DNA from: Terriglobia bacterium | Lineage (GTDB): Bacteria; Acidobacteriota; Terriglobia; Terriglobales; Acidobacteriaceae | NCBI GenBank assembly: GCA_020073165.1 | Contig: JAIQFP010000003.1 | Location: 1 to 64,000, forward strand | Direction: 5' to 3' | DNA: 64,000 nt | Shown: one piece after another, positions 33,968 through 43,055 of the stretch | Layout: each line of letters begins with the position of its first letter | Numbering within the stretch: the first letter of the stretch is position 1 | Made by a program: the position numbers and the translations under genes | The notes under the pieces: model-generated | What the model was told of the DNA's origin: nothing | The model's database searches: none | What the model saw: the letters and a program-made list of their open reading frames with translations, nothing else

Positions 33968-34516
33968 TCAGGCCTGCCGGTACAGACCTCGTTCCGCCCA
34001 GAGCAGGACCTCGTCCGCCACGCTGAATACCTCAGCGGGGGATTCGGTAAACCGCGCGTCCATTCTGAAAGCCTGCACTTCCAGGGGAACCGCCAGGTAT
34101 CTCCCGGCCTTGGCGAAGGCTCGTATATAAAGCTCCAGGTACGGCCGCGTTCCCAGCAGTGCAAATTGGGCGGCATGGACCAGAGCGTGAAACAGTCGCC
34201 GCGGAGTGACCGTCTCCTGGAAGATCATCACGTCCACCATGGTGAAAGAGGCCATGTGGGCAATTTCTGGAACCTCCATCCCCCTGCCGAGAATGCTTCG
34301 CACGGACTCGGGAGGGCCCGCCAAGCGCTCCTGCTGAAGCTCGACGATTCTGACCCGGTCAAACAGAGTCCGTGAAAAGAAGGGTTCCAGGGGTTCCTTC
34401 TGCTGCGGATCAAGCGGCACAGCCAAGGGAAAGTAGTGGTTCCTCTGCCGCTCCACGTAGGCAGTGAATCCATCGATCAACTGCTTCAGTTCGACATCTG
34501 TCAGCGCTGCCGCCAT
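33968..34516 (-). CDS. Conserved hypothetical protein with an HALVHAAQ motif
   Basis: About 182 aa from ATG 34516 (the frame is open to 34621). It is mostly helical. The segment RRLFHALVHAAQFALLGTRP, then YLELYIRAFAKAGRYLAVPL and EVQAFRMDARF, resembles proteins that carry HELVHVVQ followed by a Tyr-rich stretch and IPLE, where HExxH binds zinc. Here the catalytic Glu of HExxH is Ala, so enzymatic activity is unlikely while the His pair could still bind metal. No partner is evident; it converges on the end of the flagellar block. Confidence 0.65.
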   Translation of the reverse strand: MAAALTDVELKQLIDGFTAYVERQRNHYFPLAVPLDPQQKEPLEPFFSRTLFDRVRIVELQQERLAGPPESVRSILGRGMEVPEIAHMASFTMVDVMIFQETVTPRRLFHALVHAAQFALLGTRPYLELYIRAFAKAGRYLAVPLEVQAFRMDARFTESPAEVFSVADEVLLWAERGLYRQA

Positions 34517-34675
34517 ACGCCCCAACACCGGGAGAGTTGTGGCCCTCTCCCCTGGCTGAATACTAGCGCGAAAACGAGACCAGGTACACAAGGCTCTGAC
34601 GATCGAAATCGCAAGGCTCAAAGATAAGGCCGCCAGTCCTCGCGGTGCTGGCGCCCAGAAGCTGTAGCAACGAGC

Positions 34676-36109
34676 TTACTGCTGCTTCTCAGGTGGGATC
34701 GGAACCCTGCCTTCCAGGTCGTAGAACTTCCTCGGGCCATGATCCGAATGAGCGCCGGGCACGGGTTGCTCACCCGCTGAACTGAAGGTCGGCCCGTTCT
34801 CTTCCGTACTCAGGCCCGTAGCCGGGGTGAACATCTCCTCGTTAAAGACCCCACCCGTCGGGGCGACGGCCTTGGCGAACACGCCGAACGCTTTGCCGTT
34901 CACGTACGAGGTGGAAATGTAATCGCCAACCATGCGGCCCTGGGTCGTGTTCGCAAGCCAAGTGGTTCTCATGGGGCCTGCCACATTGGTTGCCCGGCTC
35001 CAGGTCTTGCCCCCATCCTGCGAGGAGATGAAGCCGACCCCCAGCTTGCAGGTTGAGCCGCAATTGGTCACCGGGTAGAAATAATAGGTGAGCCCCAGGT
35101 GCGCGGTGCTCCCGGAAGTCGTGGGATCCACGGCAATTCCGGGGATGAAGTGATCTACGGTGCTCGTCGTCGGATCGATCGGAATCCGGCTCACCGCCGA
35201 CCAGGTCTTGCCATCGCTGGAGGTGCTCATCACGATGTCGTTGGACTTGCACCCGGTACGGAAGCGGCAGTCCTGCCACACCACGTACACCGTTCCCGCG
35301 GCGTCAATTTCGGCGGAGGGCAGGGCCGAGGTACGAAGTCCGCCCGCCACCCCGTGATCGCTGGTGGGGGAAACCGTCACCGGCCGGGTCCAACTCACAC
35401 CCCCGTTGGTCGAGGTGAAGGCCTGAACGCCTTCGAACGGCACGACCACGGTCCCGTTGGGCTGCACCACCGGCTGCCCACCCAGCCCAAAGGCCCCCGA
35501 AGAGGTGTTGGCCGCTCCCCAAGTCTGGCCGCCATCGGTTGAAACGCTCATCTTGATCTGGTCGCCGTTCCCGGCATCGTCCCACTCCACGTAGCAGTGG
35601 CCAAAGAACGGGCTGCTGGCGCTGTTGTCGCAGGCAATCCAGTCTTTGTCCGCAAATCCGTTCTTGTTGTTTACGGTGACCGGGTTACTCCAATTGATGC
35701 CGTCGCTGGAAAGACTCACCAGGACCGCCTCTCCGACCGCATTCGTGATGGCCAGCGAAGCAATCATCCACACCCCGTGAGCCGAATCAAACGCGACCGA
35801 TGGGTCACTCACCGCCGTGAAGTGTCCGCCCTGGAAAAATGTCGTGATTCCCGGCAGAAAGCCGTTGCTCCAGGTCGCCCCGCCATTGGTGGACGTAGCG
35901 AACCCGATGTCGGCGGACCCGCCGTCCAGGATGCGGCCAGTCTGAAAGGCGGTGACAATCATGGAACCGAACGAAAAGCTGTCCGGCTCAACTTCCGTCA
36001 TGTGCTGACTGGTACGGTTGGTAAATGTGTCGGTGCTGAGCTGGATCAGGGCCACGCCGACCGCCAGCATGGCAAATAAGAGGGCAGAGATACCCATAAC
36101 ACGGGTCAT
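34676..36109 (-). CDS. Exported sialidase-fold (BNR/Asp-box) protein
   Basis: 477 aa. The N-terminus MTRVMGISALLFAMLAVGVA is a signal or membrane anchor. Repeated Asp-box motifs mark a six-bladed propeller: STNGGATWSNG, SSDGINWSNP, STDGGQTWG, STNGGVSWTRP, SSDGKTWSA, SQDGGKTWSRA. Typical sialidase catalytic Arg/Tyr residues cannot be placed with confidence, so it may be a non-enzymatic binding propeller. It is a tandem paralog of the gene at 36319-37794 (shared order of motifs, DPTTSTVDHFIPG, WQDCRFRTGC), separated by about 210 bp. Confidence 0.85.
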   Translation of the reverse strand: MTRVMGISALLFAMLAVGVALIQLSTDTFTNRTSQHMTEVEPDSFSFGSMIVTAFQTGRILDGGSADIGFATSTNGGATWSNGFLPGITTFFQGGHFTAVSDPSVAFDSAHGVWMIASLAITNAVGEAVLVSLSSDGINWSNPVTVNNKNGFADKDWIACDNSASSPFFGHCYVEWDDAGNGDQIKMSVSTDGGQTWGAANTSSGAFGLGGQPVVQPNGTVVVPFEGVQAFTSTNGGVSWTRPVTVSPTSDHGVAGGLRTSALPSAEIDAAGTVYVVWQDCRFRTGCKSNDIVMSTSSDGKTWSAVSRIPIDPTTSTVDHFIPGIAVDPTTSGSTAHLGLTYYFYPVTNCGSTCKLGVGFISSQDGGKTWSRATNVAGPMRTTWLANTTQGRMVGDYISTSYVNGKAFGVFAKAVAPTGGVFNEEMFTPATGLSTEENGPTFSSAGEQPVPGAHSDHGPRKFYDLEGRVPIPPEKQQ

Positions 36110-36318
36110 TAGGATTTTCCTTTGAGCTGAGTTTCAGACGTCCGGTGAACTGCTGCGGCCTTTGGGGGAAGCAAACCGGGCCACCAGCAAGGCACGGCAC
36201 GTGGCCTGGGCGTGCTGCAAATATATTCTGGGCAATCTGGCACTGTCAATGTGAACAACTTTGCACATCTACGCAGGTACAAAGCCGCCGATCGTCTGGC
36301 CGACCGGCGGAGTTTCCT

Positions 36319-37794
36319 TCACTTCTTTGGCGGTTTCTTGGACGGCGGAATCGGGAACCGCCACTCATCGTCGTAGTAGCGTTTCACGTAGTCGGACTTC
36401 GCATTCGGCACTGGCTTGTCACCCCTGGAACTGAACCGCGGTTCGTCCGCGGAAGCCATGAGCGGGGTTGTGGTGGTGAATGTTGCCTGATTGAGAACAC
36501 CCCCGGAAGGTGCGCTGGCCACCACGAAGACTCCAAATGGGTTTCCATTGACGTACGAAGTTGACAGGTAATCGGCAACCATCAATCCAGAGAAAGTGTT
36601 GGGCAGCCAGTTTAACTGCATTGGCCCAGCCAGTTGTTTCCCAGCCGTCCACGTGTTTCCGCCATCATCGGAAATGACAAAGCCCACGTCCAGTTGGCAG
36701 GAATTGCCGCACTGGGACACGGGATAGTAGTAGTAGGTCAGAGCGAGGTGGGCCGTGGCGCCTGCCGTGTTGGGGTCTACACCCAAGCCAGGAATGAAGT
36801 GATCGACCGTGCTCGTGGTCGGGTCGACCGGAATGCGCGAGGGAGCGGTCCAAGTCGTGCCATCCGTGGAAGTGCTCAGCACCAGATCATTGCTACTGCA
36901 GCCGCTACGAAAACGACAGTCCGACCAAACCACGTAGATCTTGCCGGCGGCATCGATTTCGGCGGAGGGCAAGCCCGCGCTGCGCAATCCCCCCGCCTCC
37001 CCGTGCTCAATGACGTTCGAGATCGACTTGCTGCGGCCCCATGTGGCGCCCCCGTCGGTGGAAGTGAACGAGATCAGCCCGTTGCCGCCGGCAATGGGCA
37101 CCACCACCGTGCCATCCAGTTGCACCAGCGGCTGGCCGCCGACCCCGATCGCGTGATCCGCGGTCGATTTCGCCTGGCCCCAGGTCAGCCCTCCGTCCGT
37201 GGAGGTGCTCATGAAGGTGGTCGGTGTATCCCACTCGCTGTAACAGTTACCGAAGAACGGGCTGGTCGGTGTGTTGTCGCACACGATCCAGTTCTTGTCG
37301 TCTCCTCCGCTGCGGTCCACCGCGATCGGCTTTCCCCAGTGGATTCCGTCGGGGGATCGGCTCACACTCACGTCGGCCACGCCGCTCAGGGGAAGCGCCG
37401 AAATCAGCCATTGGCCGTGCTTCGCGTCGTAAGCCACGGACGCATCGCTGGCTGCCGAGAAAGCTCCACCCTTGTAGTTCACGGTGAGTCCCGGCAGAAA
37501 TCCGTGAGTCCAGGTGTTGCCTCCGTCGGTAGACGTAGCAAAACCAATGTCTGCGCCGCCGCCGCTAAAGATACGGGCGACTTGAAAGGCGCTCACGATG
37601 GTTGAACCAAAAGCGAAGGTGTCAGGTTCCACCTCGCTCTTGTGCTGGCTGCTGGCGTTGGTGAAGACGTCAATGCTGATCTTGCGCAGGGTAAATTGGG
37701 CCTGAGCGGCCGGCGCCACGAATGCGAGCACTAGCACAGCCGTGAAGAAGAAGATGGAGCAGCGACCGCAGGAACCCAGAATGGATCGGTGCAT
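36319..37794 (-). CDS. Exported sialidase-fold (BNR/Asp-box) protein, tandem paralog
   Basis: 491 aa with a signal peptide (FFFTAVLVLAFVAPAAQA-Q). Asp-boxes include STDGGNTWTHG, SPDGIHWGKP, STDGGLTWG, STDGGATWGRS, STDGTTWTAP and DDGGNTWTAG. It ends in a basic tail, PPSKKPPKK. Compared with its neighbour at 34676 the core is conserved (DASVAYDAKHGQWLIS vs DPSVAFDSAHGVWMIA), while the ends differ. It probably faces the periplasm or medium; substrate unknown. The pair arose by tandem duplication. The gap 37795-38124 that follows holds no gene. Confidence 0.85.
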   Translation of the reverse strand: MHRSILGSCGRCSIFFFTAVLVLAFVAPAAQAQFTLRKISIDVFTNASSQHKSEVEPDTFAFGSTIVSAFQVARIFSGGGADIGFATSTDGGNTWTHGFLPGLTVNYKGGAFSAASDASVAYDAKHGQWLISALPLSGVADVSVSRSPDGIHWGKPIAVDRSGGDDKNWIVCDNTPTSPFFGNCYSEWDTPTTFMSTSTDGGLTWGQAKSTADHAIGVGGQPLVQLDGTVVVPIAGGNGLISFTSTDGGATWGRSKSISNVIEHGEAGGLRSAGLPSAEIDAAGKIYVVWSDCRFRSGCSSNDLVLSTSTDGTTWTAPSRIPVDPTTSTVDHFIPGLGVDPNTAGATAHLALTYYYYPVSQCGNSCQLDVGFVISDDGGNTWTAGKQLAGPMQLNWLPNTFSGLMVADYLSTSYVNGNPFGVFVVASAPSGGVLNQATFTTTTPLMASADEPRFSSRGDKPVPNAKSDYVKRYYDDEWRFPIPPSKKPPKK

Positions 37795-38124
37795 GATGAT
37801 TCCCTTCTACGTGGAGATTAGGACTTTGCGGTACTAACGTGTTTCAGGACAGGCAGGGCATTCACCGCGCCCGGCCCAGTATACGGCACTGCTGGCTCGG
37901 GTATGTCGCCTCCGCTCGCCTCACGGTGAAATCTTTTGCACTGTATGGGGGTCCCTTTGCGCTGGATGCAAAAACTCCCTAACCCGTAAGACGATCCAGC
38001 GGGCGCAATCCATAACAAATCAGCAGCTTCCCGGGCTTGGCAGAGACGGTCACTGCGCACGGAGACGCACCGTCACATAGAATGGCCACGTCCAGCTATT
38101 ACATTTTCGTCGGGGAGGAAGTTT

Positions 38125-38967
38125 ATGCCGATGTTCAACGAAGGCCGTGGTCGAGTCATTGACGCCAACGGGGGCTTTGGATTGCGGCTGTTGGGTCTGG
38201 CCGTCGCCGCGGTCTTGATCGTGATTATGCTGTTCTCGGCAGTGGCCCGCGTGGAGTCCGGCCACGTGGGCGTGCTTACCCTGTTCGGGCGCGTGACCGG
38301 CGAGGTTCTGCCCGAAGGCATGCACATGGTGAACCCTTTCAAGACCAACAACGAAATGTCCATCCGTACCCAGGAAATCAAGGAGTCCGCCAGCGTGCCT
38401 TCCGCCGAGGGCCTGGTCATGAATCTCGACACTTCGCTCATCTACCACGTGGATCCAGCGAAAGCCTCGGACGTTTATCAGAAGATCGGACCTGGCTATG
38501 AGAACGTTCTGATCGAGCCCAACCTGCGGGCGGCAATCCGCGAAGCTACCGCCTCGCACTCCGCCAATGCTCTTTACACCGGAGAACGTGAGATGGTAGC
38601 CAAACAAATTTATGACCAGCTCGTCGAACGGCTCGGAGGTCGCGGCTTCATCGTCGAAAGCATCCTGCTGCGCGACATCCAGCTGCCCGCGACCCTGAAG
38701 ACCTCGATTGAAGCCAAACAGCAAGCCGAACAGGAAGCGCTGGCCATGAATTTCCGCCTGCAAAAAGAGAAGCAGGAAGCCGAGCGCAAACGCATCGAGG
38801 CCGGCGGCATTCGCGATTTCCAGCAGATCGTGGCCCAGGGCATCAGCCCACAGCTCCTGGAGTGGAAAGGCATTGAGGCCACGGAAAACCTGGCCAAGAG
38901 TGCCAATTCCAAGGTGGTGGTGATCGGCAACAGCAAGAACGGCCTGCCACTGATCCTTGGCCAGTAA
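38125..38967 (+). CDS. Prohibitin-like SPFH-domain membrane protein
   Basis: 280 aa. One N-terminal membrane helix (about 21-43, LRLLGLAVAAVLIVIMLFSA) is followed by the SPFH domain (VESGHVGVLTLFGRVTGEVL, PEGMHMVNPFKTNNEMSIRT, DTSLIYHVDPAKASDVYQKI) and a C-terminal coiled coil (EAKQQAEQEALAMNFRLQKE, KQEAERKRIEAGG). Prohibitins form large membrane rings that organise lipids and proteases such as FtsH. Start ATG 38125 follows GGAGGAAG. No protease gene is adjacent. Confidence 0.92.
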   Translation: MPMFNEGRGRVIDANGGFGLRLLGLAVAAVLIVIMLFSAVARVESGHVGVLTLFGRVTGEVLPEGMHMVNPFKTNNEMSIRTQEIKESASVPSAEGLVMNLDTSLIYHVDPAKASDVYQKIGPGYENVLIEPNLRAAIREATASHSANALYTGEREMVAKQIYDQLVERLGGRGFIVESILLRDIQLPATLKTSIEAKQQAEQEALAMNFRLQKEKQEAERKRIEAGGIRDFQQIVAQGISPQLLEWKGIEATENLAKSANSKVVVIGNSKNGLPLILGQ

Positions 38968-38987
38968 CCATCTGGACCAAGCGTCGT

Positions 38988-39014
38988 GTGTGGGACCGGG
39001 TCTCTGACCCGGTC
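38988..39014. repeat. GTGTGGG-hairpin repeat after the prohibitin-like gene
   Basis: GTGTGGGACC leads into a 9-bp stem, GACCGGGTC (38994-39002) and GACCCGGTC (39006-39014). It shares its GTGTGGG/GTGGGG lead and TCT-type loop with hairpins at 43686 and 54135. A second arm, CCGGGTCAAAGACCCGG, lies at 39114-39130, just before the ABC gene. No T-run, so not a simple terminator. Confidence 0.5.
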
Positions 39015-39148
39015 AGGCCCGCAGGGCCGCATTTGGTTGGCGGAATGGTCGGAGTGGAAGCTCCTGCTCACCCTTAGGTGTCGCTGGCTTCCAGCGCGGC
39101 CTTCGGCCGCTTGCCGGGTCAAAGACCCGGCGCCACGCCGGTGCTAGG

Positions 39149-40165
39149 ATGATTTCCTTGCCCACTCTCTTGCTCAACGTCCGCAATTTGACAGTCGAAT
39201 TCCCCACCGGCACCCGCACGGGAGCCGGGGCCATGCATCTGTCCGCCGTTCGCGACCTCAACTTCACCATCTCGAAGGGCGAGGTGCTCGGCCTGGTCGG
39301 CGAATCGGGTTCCGGAAAATCCGTCACCGCCCTCGCACTGATGCGCCTGTTGCCGCCACAAGCGCGCGCCTCCGGCGAGATCGTCTTCAGCAATGGAGGC
39401 GGCTCGCAGGACCTTTTGCAGCTTCCCGGCGAATCCATGCGCCATCTTCGCGGGTCGCAACTCGCCATGATCTTCCAGGAGCCCATGACGGCGCTCAACC
39501 CGGTGATGCGCGTCGGCGACCAGATTGCCGAGGCCCTCCTCGCACACGGCAAGGTCTCGAGGCAAGAGGCCTGGAACCGCGCCGTGGAGGCGATGAACGA
39601 TGTCGCCATTCCCGGTCCTGCTCAGCGCGCCCGTGACTATCCTCACCAGCTCTCTGGCGGCATGCGCCAGCGGGTCATGATTGCCATGGCCATCGTCAAC
39701 CGGCCGCAGTTGCTCATTGCCGATGAACCCACCACCGCGCTCGACGTCACCATTCAGGCGCAGATTCTCGAACTGCTGGCCGAATTGCGCGGAAAGTTTG
39801 GCCTGACCATGCTCTTCATCTCGCATGACCTGGCTGTGGTCTCGCAAGTTGCGGATCGCGTGGCCGTGATGTATGCCGGTAGCCTGGTGGAAGTGGGCTC
39901 CAAGCACGACATCTTCCATGCCCCGGCGCATCCTTACACTCGCGGCCTGCTGAACGCCGTGCCCACACTCAGGACCGACCGCACTCGCGCGCTTGAGACC
40001 ATCGAAGGCACGGTGCCGCCGTTGCATGCCGTTCCCCCCGGCTGCCCGTTTGAGCCACGCTGCGAGTTTCGCGTCCCCGAATGCGCGACCACGCTGCCTC
40101 CGCTGGTTGAAGTAAGCCCGGGCCACTCGGCGCGTTGCCCGGTAGTGAATTCGCAGCGTGGGTAG
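39149..40165 (+). CDS. Oligopeptide/dipeptide ABC transporter ATP-binding protein (DppD/OppD type)
   Basis: 338 aa. Walker [11 protein letters not shown]-loop [11 protein letters not shown], signature LSGGMRQR, Walker [14 protein letters not shown], switch His [10 protein letters not shown]. The C-terminal extension with [15 protein letters not shown] and the Cys-rich [18 protein letters not shown] is typical of DppD/OppD-class ATPases, some of which bind an iron-sulfur cluster there. No permease or binding-protein gene is adjacent, so it must work with subunits coded elsewhere. The start is uncertain: ATG 39149 has no clear ribosome site; TTG 39158 has AGGATG before it. Confidence 0.93.
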   Translation: MISLPTLLLNVRNLTVEFPTGTRTGAGAMHLSAVRDLNFTISKGEVLGLVGESGSGKSVTALALMRLLPPQARASGEIVFSNGGGSQDLLQLPGESMRHLRGSQLAMIFQEPMTALNPVMRVGDQIAEALLAHGKVSRQEAWNRAVEAMNDVAIPGPAQRARDYPHQLSGGMRQRVMIAMAIVNRPQLLIADEPTTALDVTIQAQILELLAELRGKFGLTMLFISHDLAVVSQVADRVAVMYAGSLVEVGSKHDIFHAPAHPYTRGLLNAVPTLRTDRTRALETIEGTVPPLHAVPPGCPFEPRCEFRVPECATTLPPLVEVSPGHSARCPVVNSQRG

Positions 40166-40311
40166 GGAATCCTTGCCTCATCCCTGAGGTGGCGTCATCT
40201 GAGCCCGATAGGGCGAAGAGCCTGCCCTGAGCGGAGTCGAAGGGATCTCGCGCGCAGTGGCAAAGCGCTGGGGCCGCAACGCTCCGCTGTGCCTCCAGCG
40301 ACCCACAGGTC

Positions 40312-40317
40312 TATAAT
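40312..40317 (+). promoter_or_regulatory. Probable -10 box for the phosphoesterase gene
   Basis: A perfect TATAAT lies 22 nt before the GTG start at 40339. The -35 region is weak (TGTGCC at 40289-40294, 17-bp spacing). The predicted transcript would begin near 40324. Confidence 0.35.
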
Positions 40318-40338
40318 CGGCAACTTGTCCGGTGACCC

Positions 40339-41094
40339 GTGCGCGTCCTCTTACTAAGCGACATTCACAGCAATCTCGAAGCCTTGGAGGCCTGCCTCGC
40401 CGCCGCCCCCGCATACGACGTCGTCGTCAACCTCGGCGACATCGTGGGCTACGGCGCCAGCCCCAATGAGGTCATCGAGCGTTCCCGCGGCCTGGGGAAA
40501 TTCTTCGTGCGCGGCAATCACGACAAAGCCGCCTCCGGCCTCATGGACCTCAAGGACTTCAACCCCATCGCCGGCATGGCGGCCATCTGGACCCGCGAAC
40601 ATGTTTCCCCGGAGAATCTGCAATGGCTGCGCGCCCTTCCTCGGGGCCCGATTTATGTCGACGGCCTGGATGGCGTGCAGTTCGTGCACGGCTCACCTAT
40701 GGATGAGGACGATTACGTGGTCACGCTACATGATGCCATCGAGCCTTTGATGGTCTCTCCGACCCCGGTGACATTTTTTGGTCACTCGCACCTGCAGGGA
40801 AGTTTCTGGTCCAACACGGTTACCCCGGACGTGTACCGTCCCGTGTACCGCACGGTGGGCCAAGCCGAAACTGTCGAGTTCCCGTTGCGTGAGGGACAGC
40901 ACTTCCTTGTAAACCCGGGCTCGGTGGGACAACCCCGTGACGGGGACTGGCGCGCCGCCTTCGCCGTCTTCGACTCCGACGCCCGCATCGTCACCTTCTG
41001 CCGCGTGCCCTACAACCTGAAGGATGCGCAGGACCGCATCCTCGCGGCGAACCTGCCTCAGCGACTGGCTACGCGGCTGGCGGCGGGAAGATAG
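40339..41094 (+). CDS. Calcineurin-like metallophosphoesterase (YfcE/DUF2437-like)
   Basis: 251 aa, cytoplasmic. The five metal-binding motifs are in order: SDIHSN (residues 7-12), LGDIVGYG, RGNHDKAAS, HGSPMDED and FGHSHLQG, with GSVGQPRDGD near the end. It should be a two-metal phosphodiesterase or phosphatase; the substrate is unknown. GTG start at 40339 (VRVLLLSDIHSN). It sits alone. Confidence 0.9.
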   Translation: MRVLLLSDIHSNLEALEACLAAAPAYDVVVNLGDIVGYGASPNEVIERSRGLGKFFVRGNHDKAASGLMDLKDFNPIAGMAAIWTREHVSPENLQWLRALPRGPIYVDGLDGVQFVHGSPMDEDDYVVTLHDAIEPLMVSPTPVTFFGHSHLQGSFWSNTVTPDVYRPVYRTVGQAETVEFPLREGQHFLVNPGSVGQPRDGDWRAAFAVFDSDARIVTFCRVPYNLKDAQDRILAANLPQRLATRLAAGR

Positions 41095-41129
41095 AGGCGT
41101 GGTAGATTCAAGGACGGAGAAGAGCTGAG

Positions 41130-41714
41130 ATGGACTGGCGCGCTCTGTTCGTGATTGCCGTTCTCGCACAAGTTCCATACTCTGCAGAGGCTCAAGTCGG
41201 CCCGGCTCATCAGGGAATTGTGGAGCTCCCAGGCTGAGCAACGGTGACTCGCATTCCATCTCCTGATGGACGCTGGATCTTGATCTTTGAGTGCCCAGAC
41301 AAAACCAAAGTAAGAAAGCTGTCGGTTGAAGACCGTACGTCGCACGGGCGAAGACTGGTGAACGAATACGAAAGAAGCTCGGGCGTTTCGTGGGCGCCTG
41401 ACAGCAGACGATTCTTCGTCAACGATGACTTCGGGAGCAATGGGTCACTTTCCTACGTAATCGATCCGTCAACGCTGAAGACGGTGGACCTAAGCAAGAT
41501 GATCACGGATAACGACGCAGACGCAAAGCAGTTCTTGAAAGCTGGCCATTCGTACCTCAGAGCAAAGCATTGGCTCAATTCGCACGAGCTGCTTGTCGTC
41601 TTGTTCGGGCACTTTGACGAAGGTCCGGCACATGGTTTCACTATTCAATATCGAGTCGACTTGAACGCTGGTGCTCGCAAGCTTTCCCAACGTTCCGTGG
41701 AGCAGCCGCAGTGA
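41130..41714 (+). pseudogene. Exported beta-propeller-like protein interrupted by an in-frame TGA
   Basis: ATG 41130 opens a signal peptide (MDWRALFVIAVLAQVPYSA-EAQ) that stops at TGA 41235-41237 after IVELPG. The same frame continues ATVTRIPSPDGRWILIFECP, then GVSWAPDSRRFFVNDDFGSN and LRAKHWLNSHELLVVLFGHF to 41714. SPDGRW and SWAPDSR are typical of WD40/TolB-like propeller blades. The stop replaces what would be a Trp codon (TGG to TGA). Either the gene is dead, or only the mature part is made from GTG 41244 without a signal. Selenocysteine recoding is not indicated. Confidence 0.6.
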
Positions 41715-41799
41715 TTCTTACGTTGTTAGTTCCTGACGAGTACTCCCCGCGGGTTCTAATTTCCTTGATCTGCAATGTAGCGGGAGAATTGAAGTCCTC

Positions 41800-42725
41800 A
41801 TGCGCAGGATTTGCATCCTCACTATCGCAACTATCACGGTCGTTCTCCTCACCCTTGCGGCGAACTCGGCGAGAAGCTATGCCCGCCGTGTATCCGCTGA
41901 CAAACGACGAACCATCACGTCGGCGGCAGAGCCCGTACCTACCTCCTGCACGTTCCCGACTCGCTAAAGAAGGGCCAGCCTGCTCCGCTGGTGCTGGTCT
42001 TTCACGGCGGCGGTGGCCATGCCCGCAACATGCCGAGGTTCACTCAATTCGATCGCCTGGCCGACGAGCAGGGATTCATCGTCGCCTATCCCGAAGGCCT
42101 CAACAAGCACTGGAGCGATGGCCGCGGCCTTTCCCCGGCCGACGACGTTGGCTTCATTCGCGCCCTCATCGCAGAGCTCGAGCGCTCCCAGAACATCGAC
42201 CCCAAGCGCGTGTACGCGACGGGCATCTCGAATGGCGGATTCTTCTCGCAGCGGCTGGCGTGCGACCTCGCGGACAAGATTGCGGCAGTGGCCTCGGTCG
42301 CGGCCACCATGCCGGAGCCGCTGGTGCCGACCTGCAAACCCGCGCGGCCGGTTTCGGCGATGTTTATCCAGGGCACCAAGGACCCGCTGGTGCACATCGA
42401 TGGCGGCCCGGTCGCGCGCACGCACGGCCGATGTGTGTCCCTGGCCGCAGCCTCCAGCTTCTGGCGCAACCGCGACCAGACTTCTTCCACCCCGGTCAGC
42501 GCCGATCTTCCCGATGACGCCCACGACGGAACCCGCATTCACCGCGACGTCTACGGTGGTGGCCAGCAGGGCACCGAAGTCGTGGTCTACACCATCGAAG
42601 GCGGAGGCCACACCTGGCCCAGCGGCCCGCAGTACTTGCCGGCGCTCCTCGTGGGCAAAACCAGCCACAACCTAGACGCCACACGCACCATCTGGGAGTT
42701 TTTCCAGAAGCACAGCCAGCCTTAG
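41800..42725 (+). pseudogene. Secreted polyhydroxybutyrate-depolymerase/feruloyl-esterase-like (LpqC) protein with a frameshift
   Basis: ATG 41800 starts a signal peptide (ICILTIATITVVLLTLAANS-ARS) in one frame. The mature enzyme is in another frame from about 41905: GGRARTYLLHVPDSLKKGQP, VFHGGGGHARNM (oxyanion region), the nucleophile elbow TGISNGGFFSQRL, FIQGTKDPLVHIDGG (Asp) and GGGHTWPSGP (His). All catalytic residues of an LpqC-type alpha/beta-hydrolase remain intact, so the indel near 41885-41905 is recent or a sequence error. The downstream part alone is open from GTG 41991. Confidence 0.65.
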
Positions 42726-42765
42726 CCACAGCAGCGGCTAAAGCCGGGTATGCCGGCAGTGGTTT

Positions 42766-42923
42766 CGGTATGGCTGAAGCCATACCCTGATACGAACCGC
42801 GATACGAACCGCGAGCGAACAGGTGCACTCGGGATTGGCATGGCTTCGTCCGCGACTGCTTTAACCAAGACAAGACTCAACCAACTCTGTCGGTTCGTAT
42901 CAGGGCATCGCTTCAGCGATGCC
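42766..42923. repeat. Paired REP-like inverted repeats (158 bp)
   Basis: The left arm at 42766-42799 (GGTATGG...CCATACCC, then TGATACGAACCG) and the right arm at 42891-42923 are inverted copies of about 33 bp, nearly identical (TGATACGAACCG exact), each with its own small hairpin (GGTATGG/CCATACC on the left, GCATCG/CGATGC on the right). The sequence GATACGAACCGC is also repeated in tandem at 42789-42812. This is the layout of paired REP units; no gene lies in the gap 42726-43055. Confidence 0.65.
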
Positions 42924-43055
42924 GCAAAGCCGGGCCGAGTCCATGCGCCTTCAGGCGCTGCGGGCCGCGGCGAAGCCTCAGCTCAGAAGAAGGCGCTCTT
43001 CGCAGCGCTGGAGCTCTGCACCACCCAAAAGCGACGCTCGTTGTAAACTGCCGCC

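Noticed and set aside
33707-34375. 222-codon plus-strand frame after the flagellar block
   Set aside because: It lies mostly antisense to the HALVHAAQ protein gene, has no ribosome site and no motif.
41235-41237. Selenocysteine at the in-frame TGA
   Set aside because: The position looks like a Trp in a propeller protein, no enzyme with selenium use is suggested, and no selenocysteine hairpin follows.
42786-42815. Start of a CRISPR array (GATACGAACCGC repeats)
   Set aside because: Only two adjacent 12-nt units without spacers, and no cas gene; it belongs to the paired REP-like unit.
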